Below the pieces are notes generated by a model that worked only from the letters and a program-made list of their open reading frames with translations, did not search any database and was not told where the DNA came from. A program made the translations under genes and the position numbers. 64,000 nt of DNA from Maribacter orientalis (GTDB lineage: Bacteria > Bacteroidota > Bacteroidia > Flavobacteriales > Flavobacteriaceae): the NCBI RefSeq assembly GCF_900109345.1, contig NZ_FNZN01000008.1, positions 62,001 to 126,000 of the forward strand, written 5' to 3'. Shown here one piece after another: positions 46,329 through 55,426 of the stretch (positions are counted from its first letter, which is position 1; each line of letters starts with the position of its first letter).

Positions 46329-46370
46329 AAATATCCCTGAAACACCTAAACCTGTTTCAGGGATATTTTA
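46329..46370 (+). terminator. Rho-independent terminator after the DUF4177 gene
   Basis: AAATATCCCTGAAAC (46329-46343) pairs with GTTTCAGGGATATTT (46354-46368) around a 10-base loop, 38 bases after the stop codon. Confidence 0.85.
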
Positions 46371-46464
46371 TTTAAGATGAGGTATACACAATAGCCAACA
46401 TATTTAAATCTTTTACGTTTATCTTGAAACAACTTTCTATAAAAACTACAATAAACCAACCCAT

Positions 46465-48828
46465 ATGGCTAACGACCAAGATTCAATTAACGAGCTATTA
46501 CAAAAACTTGAACTTCTTCTTAAGAAGCAACAAGATTTTAATATTGAGGTTAATGAAATTCGTAGAGATATTCAAATACTAAGAAATACTCAAGCAATTA
46601 AGTTTAACCAAGCACAAGAACCAGCCATTGAACCTAAAAAGGAATACGTTAAAGAATCTATTGTTTTTAATAAAGCTGAATTAACCAACACCCAAAAAGA
46701 GACCATTGAAGCCCCAGTTGCGCCTCAAGAACAGCCTATTAATGTTCCCGTTAAGAAAATTTCCGCTCCAAAAGGAAAATCAAACCTTGAAAAATTCATA
46801 GGTGAAAACCTCATCAATAAAATTGGAATTTTAATTACAGTAATTGGTGTTGTCATTGGCGCGAAATATTCAATAGAAAATAATTTAATAAGTCCGCTTA
46901 CTCGAATAATTCTTGGGTATTTAATGGGCTTAGGCTTATTAGGTTTTGCTTTTAAATTAAAAAGAAAATATGAAAGTTACAGTGCCGTTTTAGTAAGTGG
47001 TGCATTGGCCATCCTATATTTTATCACATTCGCTGCTTATGACTTATATGGACTATTCCCTCAACTATTCGCATTCGGCATTATGCTATTATGCACTGTT
47101 TTTGGGGTCGTAGCGTCCCTTAACTACAATAAGCAAGTCATAGCGCATATTGGTTTGGTTGGTGCATATGGTGTGCCATTTTTACTAAGTAATAATTCTG
47201 GAAACGCCACTGTATTATTTAGCTACATGGCACTAATAAATATTGGAATATTAGTCATCTCTTTAAGAAAATATTGGAAAGCTCTTTATTATGTATCGTT
47301 TGCATTTACTTGGCTGATATACGGAGCTTGGTATGTGTTTAATAGCCTAAATACAGATTTTTACATGGGCTTTACATTTCTAACAGTCTTCTTTCTCATT
47401 TTTTATGCTACATTTTTAGCATTTAAATTGCTGAAATCTGAACAGTTTAAGGTTGGTGATATCATCTTAATTTTATTGAATTCATTTATATTTTATGGTT
47501 TTGGAATTGCTTTTTTATACGGTTATGAAAATGGAGAGTCCTATTTAGGGCTCTTTACCTTAGCAAATGCATTAATACATTTTGCGGTAACCCTATTCAT
47601 TTACAAGAAAAAATTAGCAGACCGAAAATTATTCTTTTTAACCTCTGGCTTTGTACTCACTTTTATAACCATTGCCATACCAGTGCAATTAGATGGCAAC
47701 TGGGTAACCTTAATTTGGGCAGTTGAAGCTGCGCTTCTTTTTTGGATAGGGCGAACTAAAAAGGTTTCGTTCTACGAACATTTATCTTACATAATGGTAG
47801 TACTTGCCATTTTTAGTTTGATTATGGATTGGACAAATACCTATCAACAATTTCGTATATATGATAGTTTAGCAACTTCGAAACCATTTTTCAACATCAC
47901 CTTATTAACTTCGTTACTTTGCGCTTCTGCTTTTGGATTTATGACTTGGATTCAAACGAAATTCAATCTTGAAAAGATGACTGTAGCCCATAAATTAATG
48001 GAGTTTGGCCTGCCTGTAATTTTAATTCTAACTCTTTATTTCTCATTTTATTTAGAAGTTGATTATTACTGGAACAATGCTTTAGAGGCATCAAAAGTTC
48101 AAATTTCGGAAACTGATGGTTATTATCCTTATTTCAATTACAACTTAAGAGATTTAGGCATTACATGGAAAATTTTCTACACCATGCTATTCGTTAGTTT
48201 GCTTAGCCTACTCAATTCCTTCAAAATTAAAAATAAAGTTTTAGGCATAGTTGCCACTTGTTCTAGCTTATTAGTTGCACTCGAATTTCTTAGTATCGGC
48301 CTTTACACCTTGAGTGAACTTAGAGAGAATTTTCTGTCGCAAGAGCTTTCTAAATATTTTGAGATAGGCGATTACAACCTATATATAAGATATATTGGTT
48401 TCGCTTTTTTCGCATTCTTATTTTTCGCGATTCGAACTTTAGTTCGACAAGACTTTATGAAAATCAACTATAAAATACCTTTTGAGATTGTAATGCACAT
48501 TACTATTGTCTGGATCTCAAGTAGTGAACTATTAAATTGGATGGACTTATCTGGCTCAGAGCAATCGTATAAATTAGGCTTAAGTATCTTATGGGGGCTT
48601 TATGCTCTTTTACTAATTGCATTAGGCATCTGGAAGAAGAAAAAACACCTACGTATTGGTGCGATAATTCTTTTTTCTTTCACTTTGATTAAGCTATTTT
48701 TCTATGATATTTCATCGTTGAATACTATTTCTAAAACTATTGTGTTTGTTTCTCTCGGAGTTTTATTACTGATCATTTCTTTTCTTTACAATAAATACAA
48801 ACACATCATATCAGATGAAACCAAATAA
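46465..48828 (+). CDS. DUF2339 multi-pass membrane protein
   Basis: This 787-residue protein has a cytosolic N-terminus with a coiled coil (about residues 5-40), a Pro/Lys-rich linker, and more than 20 membrane helices from about residue 120. The segment NLEKFIGENLINKIGILI just before the first helix is the usual DUF2339 entry. The function is unknown. It overlaps the DUF3999 gene by 14 bases, the same pairing seen in other phyla, so the two products probably work together in the cell envelope. Confidence 0.9.
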   Translation: MANDQDSINELLQKLELLLKKQQDFNIEVNEIRRDIQILRNTQAIKFNQAQEPAIEPKKEYVKESIVFNKAELTNTQKETIEAPVAPQEQPINVPVKKISAPKGKSNLEKFIGENLINKIGILITVIGVVIGAKYSIENNLISPLTRIILGYLMGLGLLGFAFKLKRKYESYSAVLVSGALAILYFITFAAYDLYGLFPQLFAFGIMLLCTVFGVVASLNYNKQVIAHIGLVGAYGVPFLLSNNSGNATVLFSYMALINIGILVISLRKYWKALYYVSFAFTWLIYGAWYVFNSLNTDFYMGFTFLTVFFLIFYATFLAFKLLKSEQFKVGDIILILLNSFIFYGFGIAFLYGYENGESYLGLFTLANALIHFAVTLFIYKKKLADRKLFFLTSGFVLTFITIAIPVQLDGNWVTLIWAVEAALLFWIGRTKKVSFYEHLSYIMVVLAIFSLIMDWTNTYQQFRIYDSLATSKPFFNITLLTSLLCASAFGFMTWIQTKFNLEKMTVAHKLMEFGLPVILILTLYFSFYLEVDYYWNNALEASKVQISETDGYYPYFNYNLRDLGITWKIFYTMLFVSLLSLLNSFKIKNKVLGIVATCSSLLVALEFLSIGLYTLSELRENFLSQELSKYFEIGDYNLYIRYIGFAFFAFLFFAIRTLVRQDFMKINYKIPFEIVMHITIVWISSSELLNWMDLSGSEQSYKLGLSILWGLYALLLIALGIWKKKKHLRIGAIILFSFTLIKLFFYDISSLNTISKTIVFVSLGVLLLIISFLYNKYKHIISDETK

Positions 48829-50041
48829 TATTCTATTCTTATTTTTTATCGTTCTAACCACATCATTTTGCTATGGTCAGATGAAATCCTATTCAAAAAA
48901 AATAGAATTAAAAGGAATAGAGAACCAATGGCATACCATTCAATTACCCAACGAAGTGTTTCAAAACATGAATTCGAATTTAACCGATATTCGAGTTTAT
49001 GGAGTAACAGCCACAGACACCATTGAGGCACCTTATATTCATAATGTTTCAAAAGCTATAGATGCAAATTCATTTATTTCTTTTAATTTATTGAATACTG
49101 TCAATAACGCCAAAGGATTTTTCTATACCTATGAAGTACAAGAAAAAGAAACTATTAATGAGATAAAATTAAGTATTAAAGACACGAATTTTAATTGGCT
49201 TGTTACCCTTGAAGGAAGTCAAAACCAACAGGAATGGTTTACACTTTTAGATGATTACCGCATTCTTTCTATAATGAACGATCAAACAGAATATTCATTT
49301 ACTACATTGAAATTTTCTGATGCTAATTTCAAATTTTACAGATTACTGATTAAAAGTCCAGAAAAGCCCAATTTAGAATCTGTTAAAATTCTAAAGAAAG
49401 CAAAGAAGGCTCCTCAATATCGCGATTATACCAATAGATCGTTTAATGTTTTTGAAGAAGAAAAAAATACTATAATTAATGTCGATTTAAAAAGTAGAGC
49501 TCCGCTTAATCTATTAGAGCTTTCTGTCGATGATAAAATTGATTATTACAGACCTATTACCATACAATACCTTATAGACAGTGTTAAGACAGAAAAAGGA
49601 TATCATTATAATTATAGAACAATGGCTACAAGAACTCTTTCTTCTATCGAAGAAAATAGTTTTCAATTACCAGGTACCATGGCGCAAAAGCTTCGCATTA
49701 TTGTTTCTAATAATGATAATCAGCCTTTGATATTTTCTAATATTAGCATTAAAGGATATATACATAGTCTGACCACCCGCTTTACAGAACCAGCAACATA
49801 TTTTCTTGTATATGGTAAAATAAATGATAAATCGCCTAATTATGATATAGCGAAAACTTCTATTTCTATTCCAGAAAATATTTCAAGTCTTGAATTCGGA
49901 GATACAATCAACATTCCTAAATCGGCAATTAAAACCACACCACCACTCTTCGAAAATCAATGGTGGCTATGGTCTATTCTCACTATTATTATACTTTCAT
50001 TGGGTTATTTCACCATTAGAATGATGAAGAAAGAGATTTAG
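48815..50041 (+). CDS. DUF3999 family protein
   Basis: The 408-residue protein has a signal peptide (to about residue 21), an extracytoplasmic beta-rich body with WHTIQLPNEVFQNM near the start, and a single C-terminal membrane helix (about 385-402) with a short positively charged tail. That layout fits DUF3999, commonly encoded beside DUF2339. No catalytic motif is visible. It would sit in the periplasm, anchored to the inner membrane next to the DUF2339 protein. Confidence 0.83.
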   Translation: MKPNNILFLFFIVLTTSFCYGQMKSYSKKIELKGIENQWHTIQLPNEVFQNMNSNLTDIRVYGVTATDTIEAPYIHNVSKAIDANSFISFNLLNTVNNAKGFFYTYEVQEKETINEIKLSIKDTNFNWLVTLEGSQNQQEWFTLLDDYRILSIMNDQTEYSFTTLKFSDANFKFYRLLIKSPEKPNLESVKILKKAKKAPQYRDYTNRSFNVFEEEKNTIINVDLKSRAPLNLLELSVDDKIDYYRPITIQYLIDSVKTEKGYHYNYRTMATRTLSSIEENSFQLPGTMAQKLRIIVSNNDNQPLIFSNISIKGYIHSLTTRFTEPATYFLVYGKINDKSPNYDIAKTSISIPENISSLEFGDTINIPKSAIKTTPPLFENQWWLWSILTIIILSLGYFTIRMMKKEI

Positions 50042-50240
50042 AAAATCTAACATATCACTTAATTTCATTTTGGTTTAAAACCATTTCTTTTCAATTCTAC
50101 ACAGAATTTATCTATGAATTAATTTCTAGTTTTTACCGTTTTAGCTGTACACTATCATATTGATGAAAACGTGTATACTTGTGCGATTATTCCTTTTGTA
50201 AATATCACTTTCTAAATTGGCTTATCAACTCTCTAAAAAC

Positions 50241-50273
50241 CTAGATCCATTTTATTTGGAGCTAGATTTTTTT
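50241..50273 (+). terminator. Probable terminator between the DUF3999 and LpxR-like genes
   Basis: CTAG-A-TCCA (50241-50249) pairs with TGGA-G-CTAG (50257-50265), with one A-G mismatch and a TTTTATT loop, followed by A and seven T. It lies 200 bases after the DUF3999 stop. I see no gene in the 50042-50331 interval. Confidence 0.55.
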
Positions 50274-50331
50274 GTTTGACAGAAATCACAATTACTTAAA
50301 ACCTATTCAAATTTTTTCCGTAAGTGGTTTG

Positions 50332-51288
50332 ATGAAGTTAATAGTAATTTTTTTATTTGTTTTACCGACGGTACTTTTAAGTCAAAAAATAAACAATGCC
50401 TCCTCTTATAGAGATATGGGCAGTGAAACCTATTTTCGTTTTCATTATGACAATGATTTTTTTGCTGCTACGGATAAGAACTATACCCAGGGATATAGCT
50501 TTGAATTTGCAAACCCTCTCTTTAAGAAAAACCCTGTAAATCACATTTTTATAAAATTAAAAGGACAATCAAATACATACGGTCTAGCAATTGAACATAT
50601 AGGGTTTACTCCTAGTAATTTTGTAAGCATAGATATACAAACAGGAGATAGACCTTTTGCCGCTGCAATATACCTTAAGAGTTTTGCCACGTCTACAGAC
50701 ACACTTAAGAAGAGTCGTTTATCTCAATCATTGAGCTTAGGATTCATTGGGCCTGGTGCATTTGGAAAAGAAATGCAGACGGAAATTCACAGACTTACAG
50801 GAAACAAAATCCCCGGTGGTTGGGATAATCAAATTCAAAATGACCTAGTACTTAACGTCAAATTTGATTACGAAAAGCAGCTATTTCGCTATAATGAACT
50901 TTTATCGCTACAATCTGTGGCGGCATTTCAATTGGGAACTTTATTTTCGAATGCCATGGTAGGGTTCAATACTACTTTCGGACTTATAGATTTACCCTTT
51001 TCCGGATCTGGTTATTCTTCAGCTTTTAAACTATTTGCTTATGCCCAACCTGTAGTTTCGATTATTGGATACGATGCTACCTTACAAGGTGGTATTTTCA
51101 CCAATGACAATCCTTATGAAATCTCTTCAAAAGATATAGAAAGAGTTACCTCACAAATAGATTACGGCCTAATATTAAAATACAAAAGACTCTATTTAGA
51201 ATATACCAGAACATCTATTACCCGAGAATTCAAATCAGGTAACGCTGCAAAATGGGGAGGATTTAGAGTTGGGTACGTTTTCCTTTAA
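50332..51288 (+). CDS. LpxR-like lipid A deacylase, outer membrane
   Basis: From the ATG at 50332 the protein has 318 residues with a signal peptide ending near LLSQ. It matches LpxR/DUF2219 outer-membrane barrels that remove the 3'-acyloxyacyl chain of lipid A. The paired Asn41-Asp42 and Thr52 in DNDFF and NYTQGY match the catalytic region, and a later EIHRLTGNKIPGGWDNQ supplies the expected histidine. The protein ends in Phe-Leu after alternating beta strands. A TTG 20 codons upstream is in frame, but ATG 50332 gives a clean signal peptide. Confidence 0.85.
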   Translation: MKLIVIFLFVLPTVLLSQKINNASSYRDMGSETYFRFHYDNDFFAATDKNYTQGYSFEFANPLFKKNPVNHIFIKLKGQSNTYGLAIEHIGFTPSNFVSIDIQTGDRPFAAAIYLKSFATSTDTLKKSRLSQSLSLGFIGPGAFGKEMQTEIHRLTGNKIPGGWDNQIQNDLVLNVKFDYEKQLFRYNELLSLQSVAAFQLGTLFSNAMVGFNTTFGLIDLPFSGSGYSSAFKLFAYAQPVVSIIGYDATLQGGIFTNDNPYEISSKDIERVTSQIDYGLILKYKRLYLEYTRTSITREFKSGNAAKWGGFRVGYVFL

Positions 51289-51320
51289 ATACTTAGAAAA
51301 GTTATGATTAAACCATAAAC

Positions 51321-52622
51321 CTATACCGGCTCACCATACAGGTCAAAATCAGCAGCTTCGGTAATTTTCACATTCACGAACTCGCCTTGTTTTACATAAT
51401 GCTTTGCAGCATCTATAAGTACTTCGTTATCAACATCTGGTGAATCAAATTCAGTTCTACCTATAAAATAGTTTCCTTCTTTACGGTCTATAATACAACG
51501 AAAAGTTTCCCCTACTTTCTTTTGGTTTAGCTCCCAAGATATTTGAGATTGAATTTCCATTATAATATTGGCACGCTCTTGCTTGGTTTCTTCGGGAACA
51601 TCGTCTACTAAAGAAAAAGCATGTGTATTTTCTTCATGGCTATAGGTGAAGCATCCTAATCGCTCAAAACGCATAGCAATAACCCAATTCTTCAAGGTCT
51701 CAAAGTCTTCTTCGGTCTCACCTGGGTAACCAACAATTAAGGTAGTTCTTATCGTCATTTCTGGAACCGTTGCTCTAAACTCTTGTAATAACTTCGTAGT
51801 TTTAGCTTCTGTAGTTCCGCGACGCATACTCTTTAGAATACGGTCAGAAATATGTTGTAAGGGTATATCCAAATAATTACAAACTTTTGGTTCTCTATTC
51901 ATAACATCTAAAACATCCATCGGAAAACCTGCCGGAAATGCATAATGTAAACGTATCCATTCAATACCTTCTATCTTTACTAAAGCTTCTAACAGTTCAG
52001 CAAGGTTTCTTTTCTTATAAAGATCTAAACCGTAATAAGTAAGATCTTGTGCAATAAGAATTAATTCTTTTACTCCCTTAGCAGCCAGCTTTTCAGATTC
52101 AGTCACCAAATCTTCAATAGATTTACTTTTATGCTTACCACGCATTATAGGTATGGCACAGAATGAACAAGGTCTATCACAACCTTCAGCTATTTTAAGA
52201 TACGCATAGTTCTTCGGTGTAGTCGTTAATCGCTCACCTATCAACTCATGTTTATAGTCAGCACCCAATGCTTTTAACAAACCTGGTAATTCACTGGTAC
52301 CGAAGTATTCATCTACATTCGGTATTTCTTTTTGTAAATCTGGCTTATAGCGTTCGCTAAGACATCCGGTTACAAAAACCTTATCCACTACTCCATCTTC
52401 TTTCTTTTGAACATACTCCAAAATGGTATTAACACTTTCTTCTTTAGCATTCGCAATGAAGCCACAAGTATTAATAACTACTATGTTTCCTTCCTCCTCA
52501 TGCACAACTTCTTTGTTGTTGGCCTTTAATTGACCCATGAGTACTTCAGAATCATAAACATTCTTTGAACAACCTAGAGTTACTACGTTGATTTTGTTCT
52601 TCTTAAGAGTTTTTGTCCGCAT
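51321..52622 (-). CDS. rimO: Ribosomal protein S12 methylthiotransferase
   Basis: The 433-residue protein has the three-part methylthiotransferase layout: an N-terminal UPF0004 domain with cluster cysteines (TLGCSKN, NTCGF, GCLSER), a radical-SAM domain with CDRPCSFC, and a C-terminal TRAM domain (about 370-433). The LGCSKN opening and the HYAFPAGFP segment place it with RimO, which modifies Asp89 of S12, rather than MiaB. In related genomes it usually follows ftsY; here about 5.4 kb and several genes intervene. Confidence 0.95.
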   Translation of the reverse strand: MRTKTLKKNKINVVTLGCSKNVYDSEVLMGQLKANNKEVVHEEEGNIVVINTCGFIANAKEESVNTILEYVQKKEDGVVDKVFVTGCLSERYKPDLQKEIPNVDEYFGTSELPGLLKALGADYKHELIGERLTTTPKNYAYLKIAEGCDRPCSFCAIPIMRGKHKSKSIEDLVTESEKLAAKGVKELILIAQDLTYYGLDLYKKRNLAELLEALVKIEGIEWIRLHYAFPAGFPMDVLDVMNREPKVCNYLDIPLQHISDRILKSMRRGTTEAKTTKLLQEFRATVPEMTIRTTLIVGYPGETEEDFETLKNWVIAMRFERLGCFTYSHEENTHAFSLVDDVPEETKQERANIIMEIQSQISWELNQKKVGETFRCIIDRKEGNYFIGRTEFDSPDVDNEVLIDAAKHYVKQGEFVNVKITEAADFDLYGEPV

Positions 52623-52638
52623 AATTTAAATTGGGGTG

Positions 52639-52646
52639 CAAAAATA
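52639..52646 (-). promoter_or_regulatory. -7 promoter box for rimO
   Basis: The minus strand reads TATTTTTG, an exact TAnnTTTG match, ending 16 bases before the rimO start at 52622. Confidence 0.5.
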
Positions 52647-52733
52647 CGATTTGGGTCTTTAAAAACGTTAGATATGGACAAAATTACTAGTAATCTTTAA
52701 TCGATTATTAAAAATAACGTCCCAAACTAAAAT

Positions 52734-53855
52734 ATGACCATGAAATTTCCCCAATATTTCAGCCTACTTATCATGTCATCATTACTTTTTGCCTGTTCTA
52801 GCGAATCTGATTCTGAAACCGAAAAAAGTGGAACACCAGCTATTATTACGCCAGTACCTCTTGACACGTATTTTCCATCAATAACAAGAACCGACGAATG
52901 GGATACGATTTCAATGGAAACTCTTGGATGGAATGAAAATCAAGTAGATAATTTATATAGTTATTTAGAAGATAACGACACTGATGCTTTCCTAATTTTG
53001 AAAAATGGAAGAATTGTAATTGAAAAATATTTTGGCGATTTCACACAAGATGATAACCATGCCTGGAATTCTGCCGGAAAAAACCTAACATCAATGCTAA
53101 CCGGTATTGCCCAACAAGAAGAATTTCTTAGCATTACCGAACCTACTTCGAACTATTTAGGTGAAGGTTGGTCAAGCCTGACAGTTGATCAAGAATTAAG
53201 CATTACGATAGAGAACCAACTAACGATGACCACTGGTTTAGATTATAATGTCGAGGATGCTTTTTGTACTGACCCTGAATGTTTAATTTACTTAAATGAT
53301 ATAGGTACGACTTGGTACTATCATAATGCACCTTACACTTTACTTGACGACGTAATTGCAAATGCTACCAACACAGATTTTAATTCATATTTCTCAGAAA
53401 AAATTAAAGAGCCTATTGGTATGCAAGGTTTGTTTATAAAAGTTGGATACAATAATATTTTCTTTAGCTCAGCTAGAAGTATGGCTCGATTCGGAATTTT
53501 AAATTTAAACCAAGGCACCTGGGATGGTACGCCGATTTTAACGGATACAGCTTATTTTAATTCTATGACCAATTCTTCTCAAGACTTAAACCCTTCTTAC
53601 GGTTATTTGTATTGGTTAAATGGAAAGAGCAGTTATCGAGTACCAGGTTCTGAAGTTGAATTTACAGGAAGCTTAATACCCAATGCACCTGCAGACTTAT
53701 ACGCTGGCTTAGGAAAAAATGACCAGAAACTATATATGGTACCAAGTTTAGATTTAGTAGTGGTACGAATGGGTGGAGCTAGTACTGAAATTCTATTAGG
53801 CCCTTCAGGTTTTGATAATGAACTTTGGGGACTGATTAATGAAATCATCCAATAA
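52734..53855 (+). CDS. Beta-lactamase-family serine hydrolase, lipoprotein
   Basis: The 373-residue protein has a lipoprotein signal ending LLFACSSES with an acidic stretch after the Cys, so outer-surface location is possible. It belongs to the class C beta-lactamase/esterase fold: nucleophile Ser113 and Lys116 in NSAGKNLTSM, and the YxN element in YYHNAPYTLL. A KTG-type third motif is not obvious. Members include esterases and D-amino peptidases, so antibiotic resistance should not be assumed. Two ATG codons (52734 and 52740) could start it. Confidence 0.87.
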   Translation: MTMKFPQYFSLLIMSSLLFACSSESDSETEKSGTPAIITPVPLDTYFPSITRTDEWDTISMETLGWNENQVDNLYSYLEDNDTDAFLILKNGRIVIEKYFGDFTQDDNHAWNSAGKNLTSMLTGIAQQEEFLSITEPTSNYLGEGWSSLTVDQELSITIENQLTMTTGLDYNVEDAFCTDPECLIYLNDIGTTWYYHNAPYTLLDDVIANATNTDFNSYFSEKIKEPIGMQGLFIKVGYNNIFFSSARSMARFGILNLNQGTWDGTPILTDTAYFNSMTNSSQDLNPSYGYLYWLNGKSSYRVPGSEVEFTGSLIPNAPADLYAGLGKNDQKLYMVPSLDLVVVRMGGASTEILLGPSGFDNELWGLINEIIQ

Positions 53856-53930
53856 GTTCAAAATTGATGATCTCATGTAATTTTACAAATAACTTAAGAA
53901 CGTTATTTAATATTAACTAGTAACAATTCT

Positions 53931-53938
53931 TATTTTTG
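53931..53938 (+). promoter_or_regulatory. -7 promoter box for the nitroreductase gene
   Basis: TATTTTTG matches TAnnTTTG exactly and ends 12 bases before the start at 53951, giving a very short leader. Confidence 0.5.
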
Positions 53939-53950
53939 TAAAAAAAATTG

Positions 53951-54553
53951 ATGGATTTTAGAAAAATAGCCGAAAAAAGATATACCACAAAAAAATACGA
54001 TGCTTCTAAGAAAATTTCGGAAGCACACATCGAAGATTTGAAGCATATTCTTAAGCTTAGTCCATCTTCTATTAACAGTCAGCCTTGGCTATTTACTTTT
54101 GTTTCACATAAGGAAACAAAAGATGCATTAGCAGAAGCATCTTTCTTTAACTCCCCAAAAATAAGCAATGCCAGTCATCTAGTCGTTTTTAGTGTTCAGG
54201 ATAATCTTGAACAATTCGAACGTCATGTAGAAGAAAATTTAGCTGAAGGTTCTATAAATTACTACAAGCAATTTCTGAAAGACCAACCTGCTGAAAAAAC
54301 CATTAACTGGCTAACTCAACAAGTTTATTTATCTCTAGGTTTCTTCTTAGCCGCCTGTGCTGCTATGGAAATAGATTCTACCCCAATGGAAGGTATTGAG
54401 CCTGAAAAATATAAGGAAATTCTCAACATAAAAAATCACAAGGTACTATTTTCTGTTGCTATAGGTTATCGTGATTCCGAAGATGGTAATCAACCTAGTA
54501 TAAACGGTAAATCTAGATTAGCAATTGATAAGGTTATAACTTCAATTGAATAG
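53951..54553 (+). CDS. Nitroreductase family protein (NfsB-like)
   Basis: From the ATG at 53951 the protein has 200 residues. The FMN-binding start KRYTTKKYDASKKI and LSPSSINSQPW near residue 40 match NfsB-type oxygen-insensitive nitroreductases, which use NAD(P)H to reduce nitroaromatics and quinones. Further signatures are SLGFFLAACAAMEIDSTPMEG and VAIGYRDSED near the end. A TTG one codon upstream is in frame, but the ATG is preferred. Transcription probably begins about 7 bases upstream. Confidence 0.9.
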   Translation: MDFRKIAEKRYTTKKYDASKKISEAHIEDLKHILKLSPSSINSQPWLFTFVSHKETKDALAEASFFNSPKISNASHLVVFSVQDNLEQFERHVEENLAEGSINYYKQFLKDQPAEKTINWLTQQVYLSLGFFLAACAAMEIDSTPMEGIEPEKYKEILNIKNHKVLFSVAIGYRDSEDGNQPSINGKSRLAIDKVITSIE

Positions 54554-54565
54554 CATAAGCGTTAG

Positions 54566-55411
54566 TTATTCTTCCCTCATTAATTCAAACAAAGTAATTT
54601 CTGGCCTAACATTAAATCGGACTTGAAGAAGGCATCCCAAAGCACTATTTATATAAAGTGTTCTACCGTCTTCCAAATCAATTTCTCCTGCATCATATTT
54701 TTTATTTTTAACAGGAAGCATTGGTGGTGGCAAAAATGGTGGTTTTACTTGTCCACCATGCGTATGCCCAGAAAGAATCCAACCTTTAAAATTATTCCAA
54801 ATGGGCAGGTCACAAACATCTGGATTATGACATAGCGCAATATTTGCCTTTGTAGCATCATACTTCTTTGTCGCTTGTTCAGGATGAAAATTTATTCCCC
54901 AAAGGTCATCTATGCCTATGAAATTAATACCATTTAAGTCTATGGCATTATTCCTTAACACAGTAACACCCGCGGTTTCTAAACTTTTCGTAATACTTCT
55001 CGCCACAGATTCTTCAGCGTAATCGATACCATAATCATGATTGCCTAGAATTCCAATAGTTCCTAAACTTCCTGTGACTACATATTTAAGCACTTCCTGC
55101 AATTGTAAAATTTGATCATCATCATCATAATTTATATAGTCACCCGTATACACCACAAAATCTGGTTTTAGTTGCTGAGCTTCCTTAAAGGAATCTATGA
55201 TGTATTGATAATCAAAACTGTTACCAATATGTATATCACTAATCTGCATTAAAGTTTTACCTACAAGCTCTTTTGGTAAATTTTTCAACGGCATTTTCAC
55301 ATGAACAAACTCCATCCAAAAAGGCTCAATCTGCCAACTATACAATGCGGTTAAAATACCTAAGCCAGCTCCCCACTTAAAAGTTTTCTTTATAAACTTT
55401 CTCCTTTTCAT
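54566..55411 (-). CDS. Tat-exported metallophosphoesterase (YkuE-like)
   Basis: The 281-residue protein begins with a twin-arginine sequence (MKRRKFIKKTFKWGAG) and a hydrophobic stretch to about residue 27. The two-metal phosphoesterase site is complete: QISDIHIG, YTGDYIN, GILGNHDY, ALCHNPD and LSGHTHGGQ. YkuE-like proteins act on UDP-2,3-diacylglucosamine or other envelope phosphoesters; the true substrate is unknown. It lies 15 bases behind the amidase gene at the end of the ftsY operon. Confidence 0.9.
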   Translation of the reverse strand: MKRRKFIKKTFKWGAGLGILTALYSWQIEPFWMEFVHVKMPLKNLPKELVGKTLMQISDIHIGNSFDYQYIIDSFKEAQQLKPDFVVYTGDYINYDDDDQILQLQEVLKYVVTGSLGTIGILGNHDYGIDYAEESVARSITKSLETAGVTVLRNNAIDLNGINFIGIDDLWGINFHPEQATKKYDATKANIALCHNPDVCDLPIWNNFKGWILSGHTHGGQVKPPFLPPPMLPVKNKKYDAGEIDLEDGRTLYINSALGCLLQVRFNVRPEITLFELMREE

Positions 55412-55426
55412 TATTAACTAAAGTTT

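Noticed and set aside
50272-50331. TTG start 20 codons upstream of the LpxR-like gene
   Set aside because: It would place a polar stretch before the signal peptide, and it overlaps the T-run of a probable terminator.
52734-53855. Serine hydrolase as an antibiotic-resistance beta-lactamase
   Set aside because: The Ser-x-x-Lys and Tyr-x-Asn motifs are shared by many esterases and peptidases; nothing specific for beta-lactam hydrolysis is visible.
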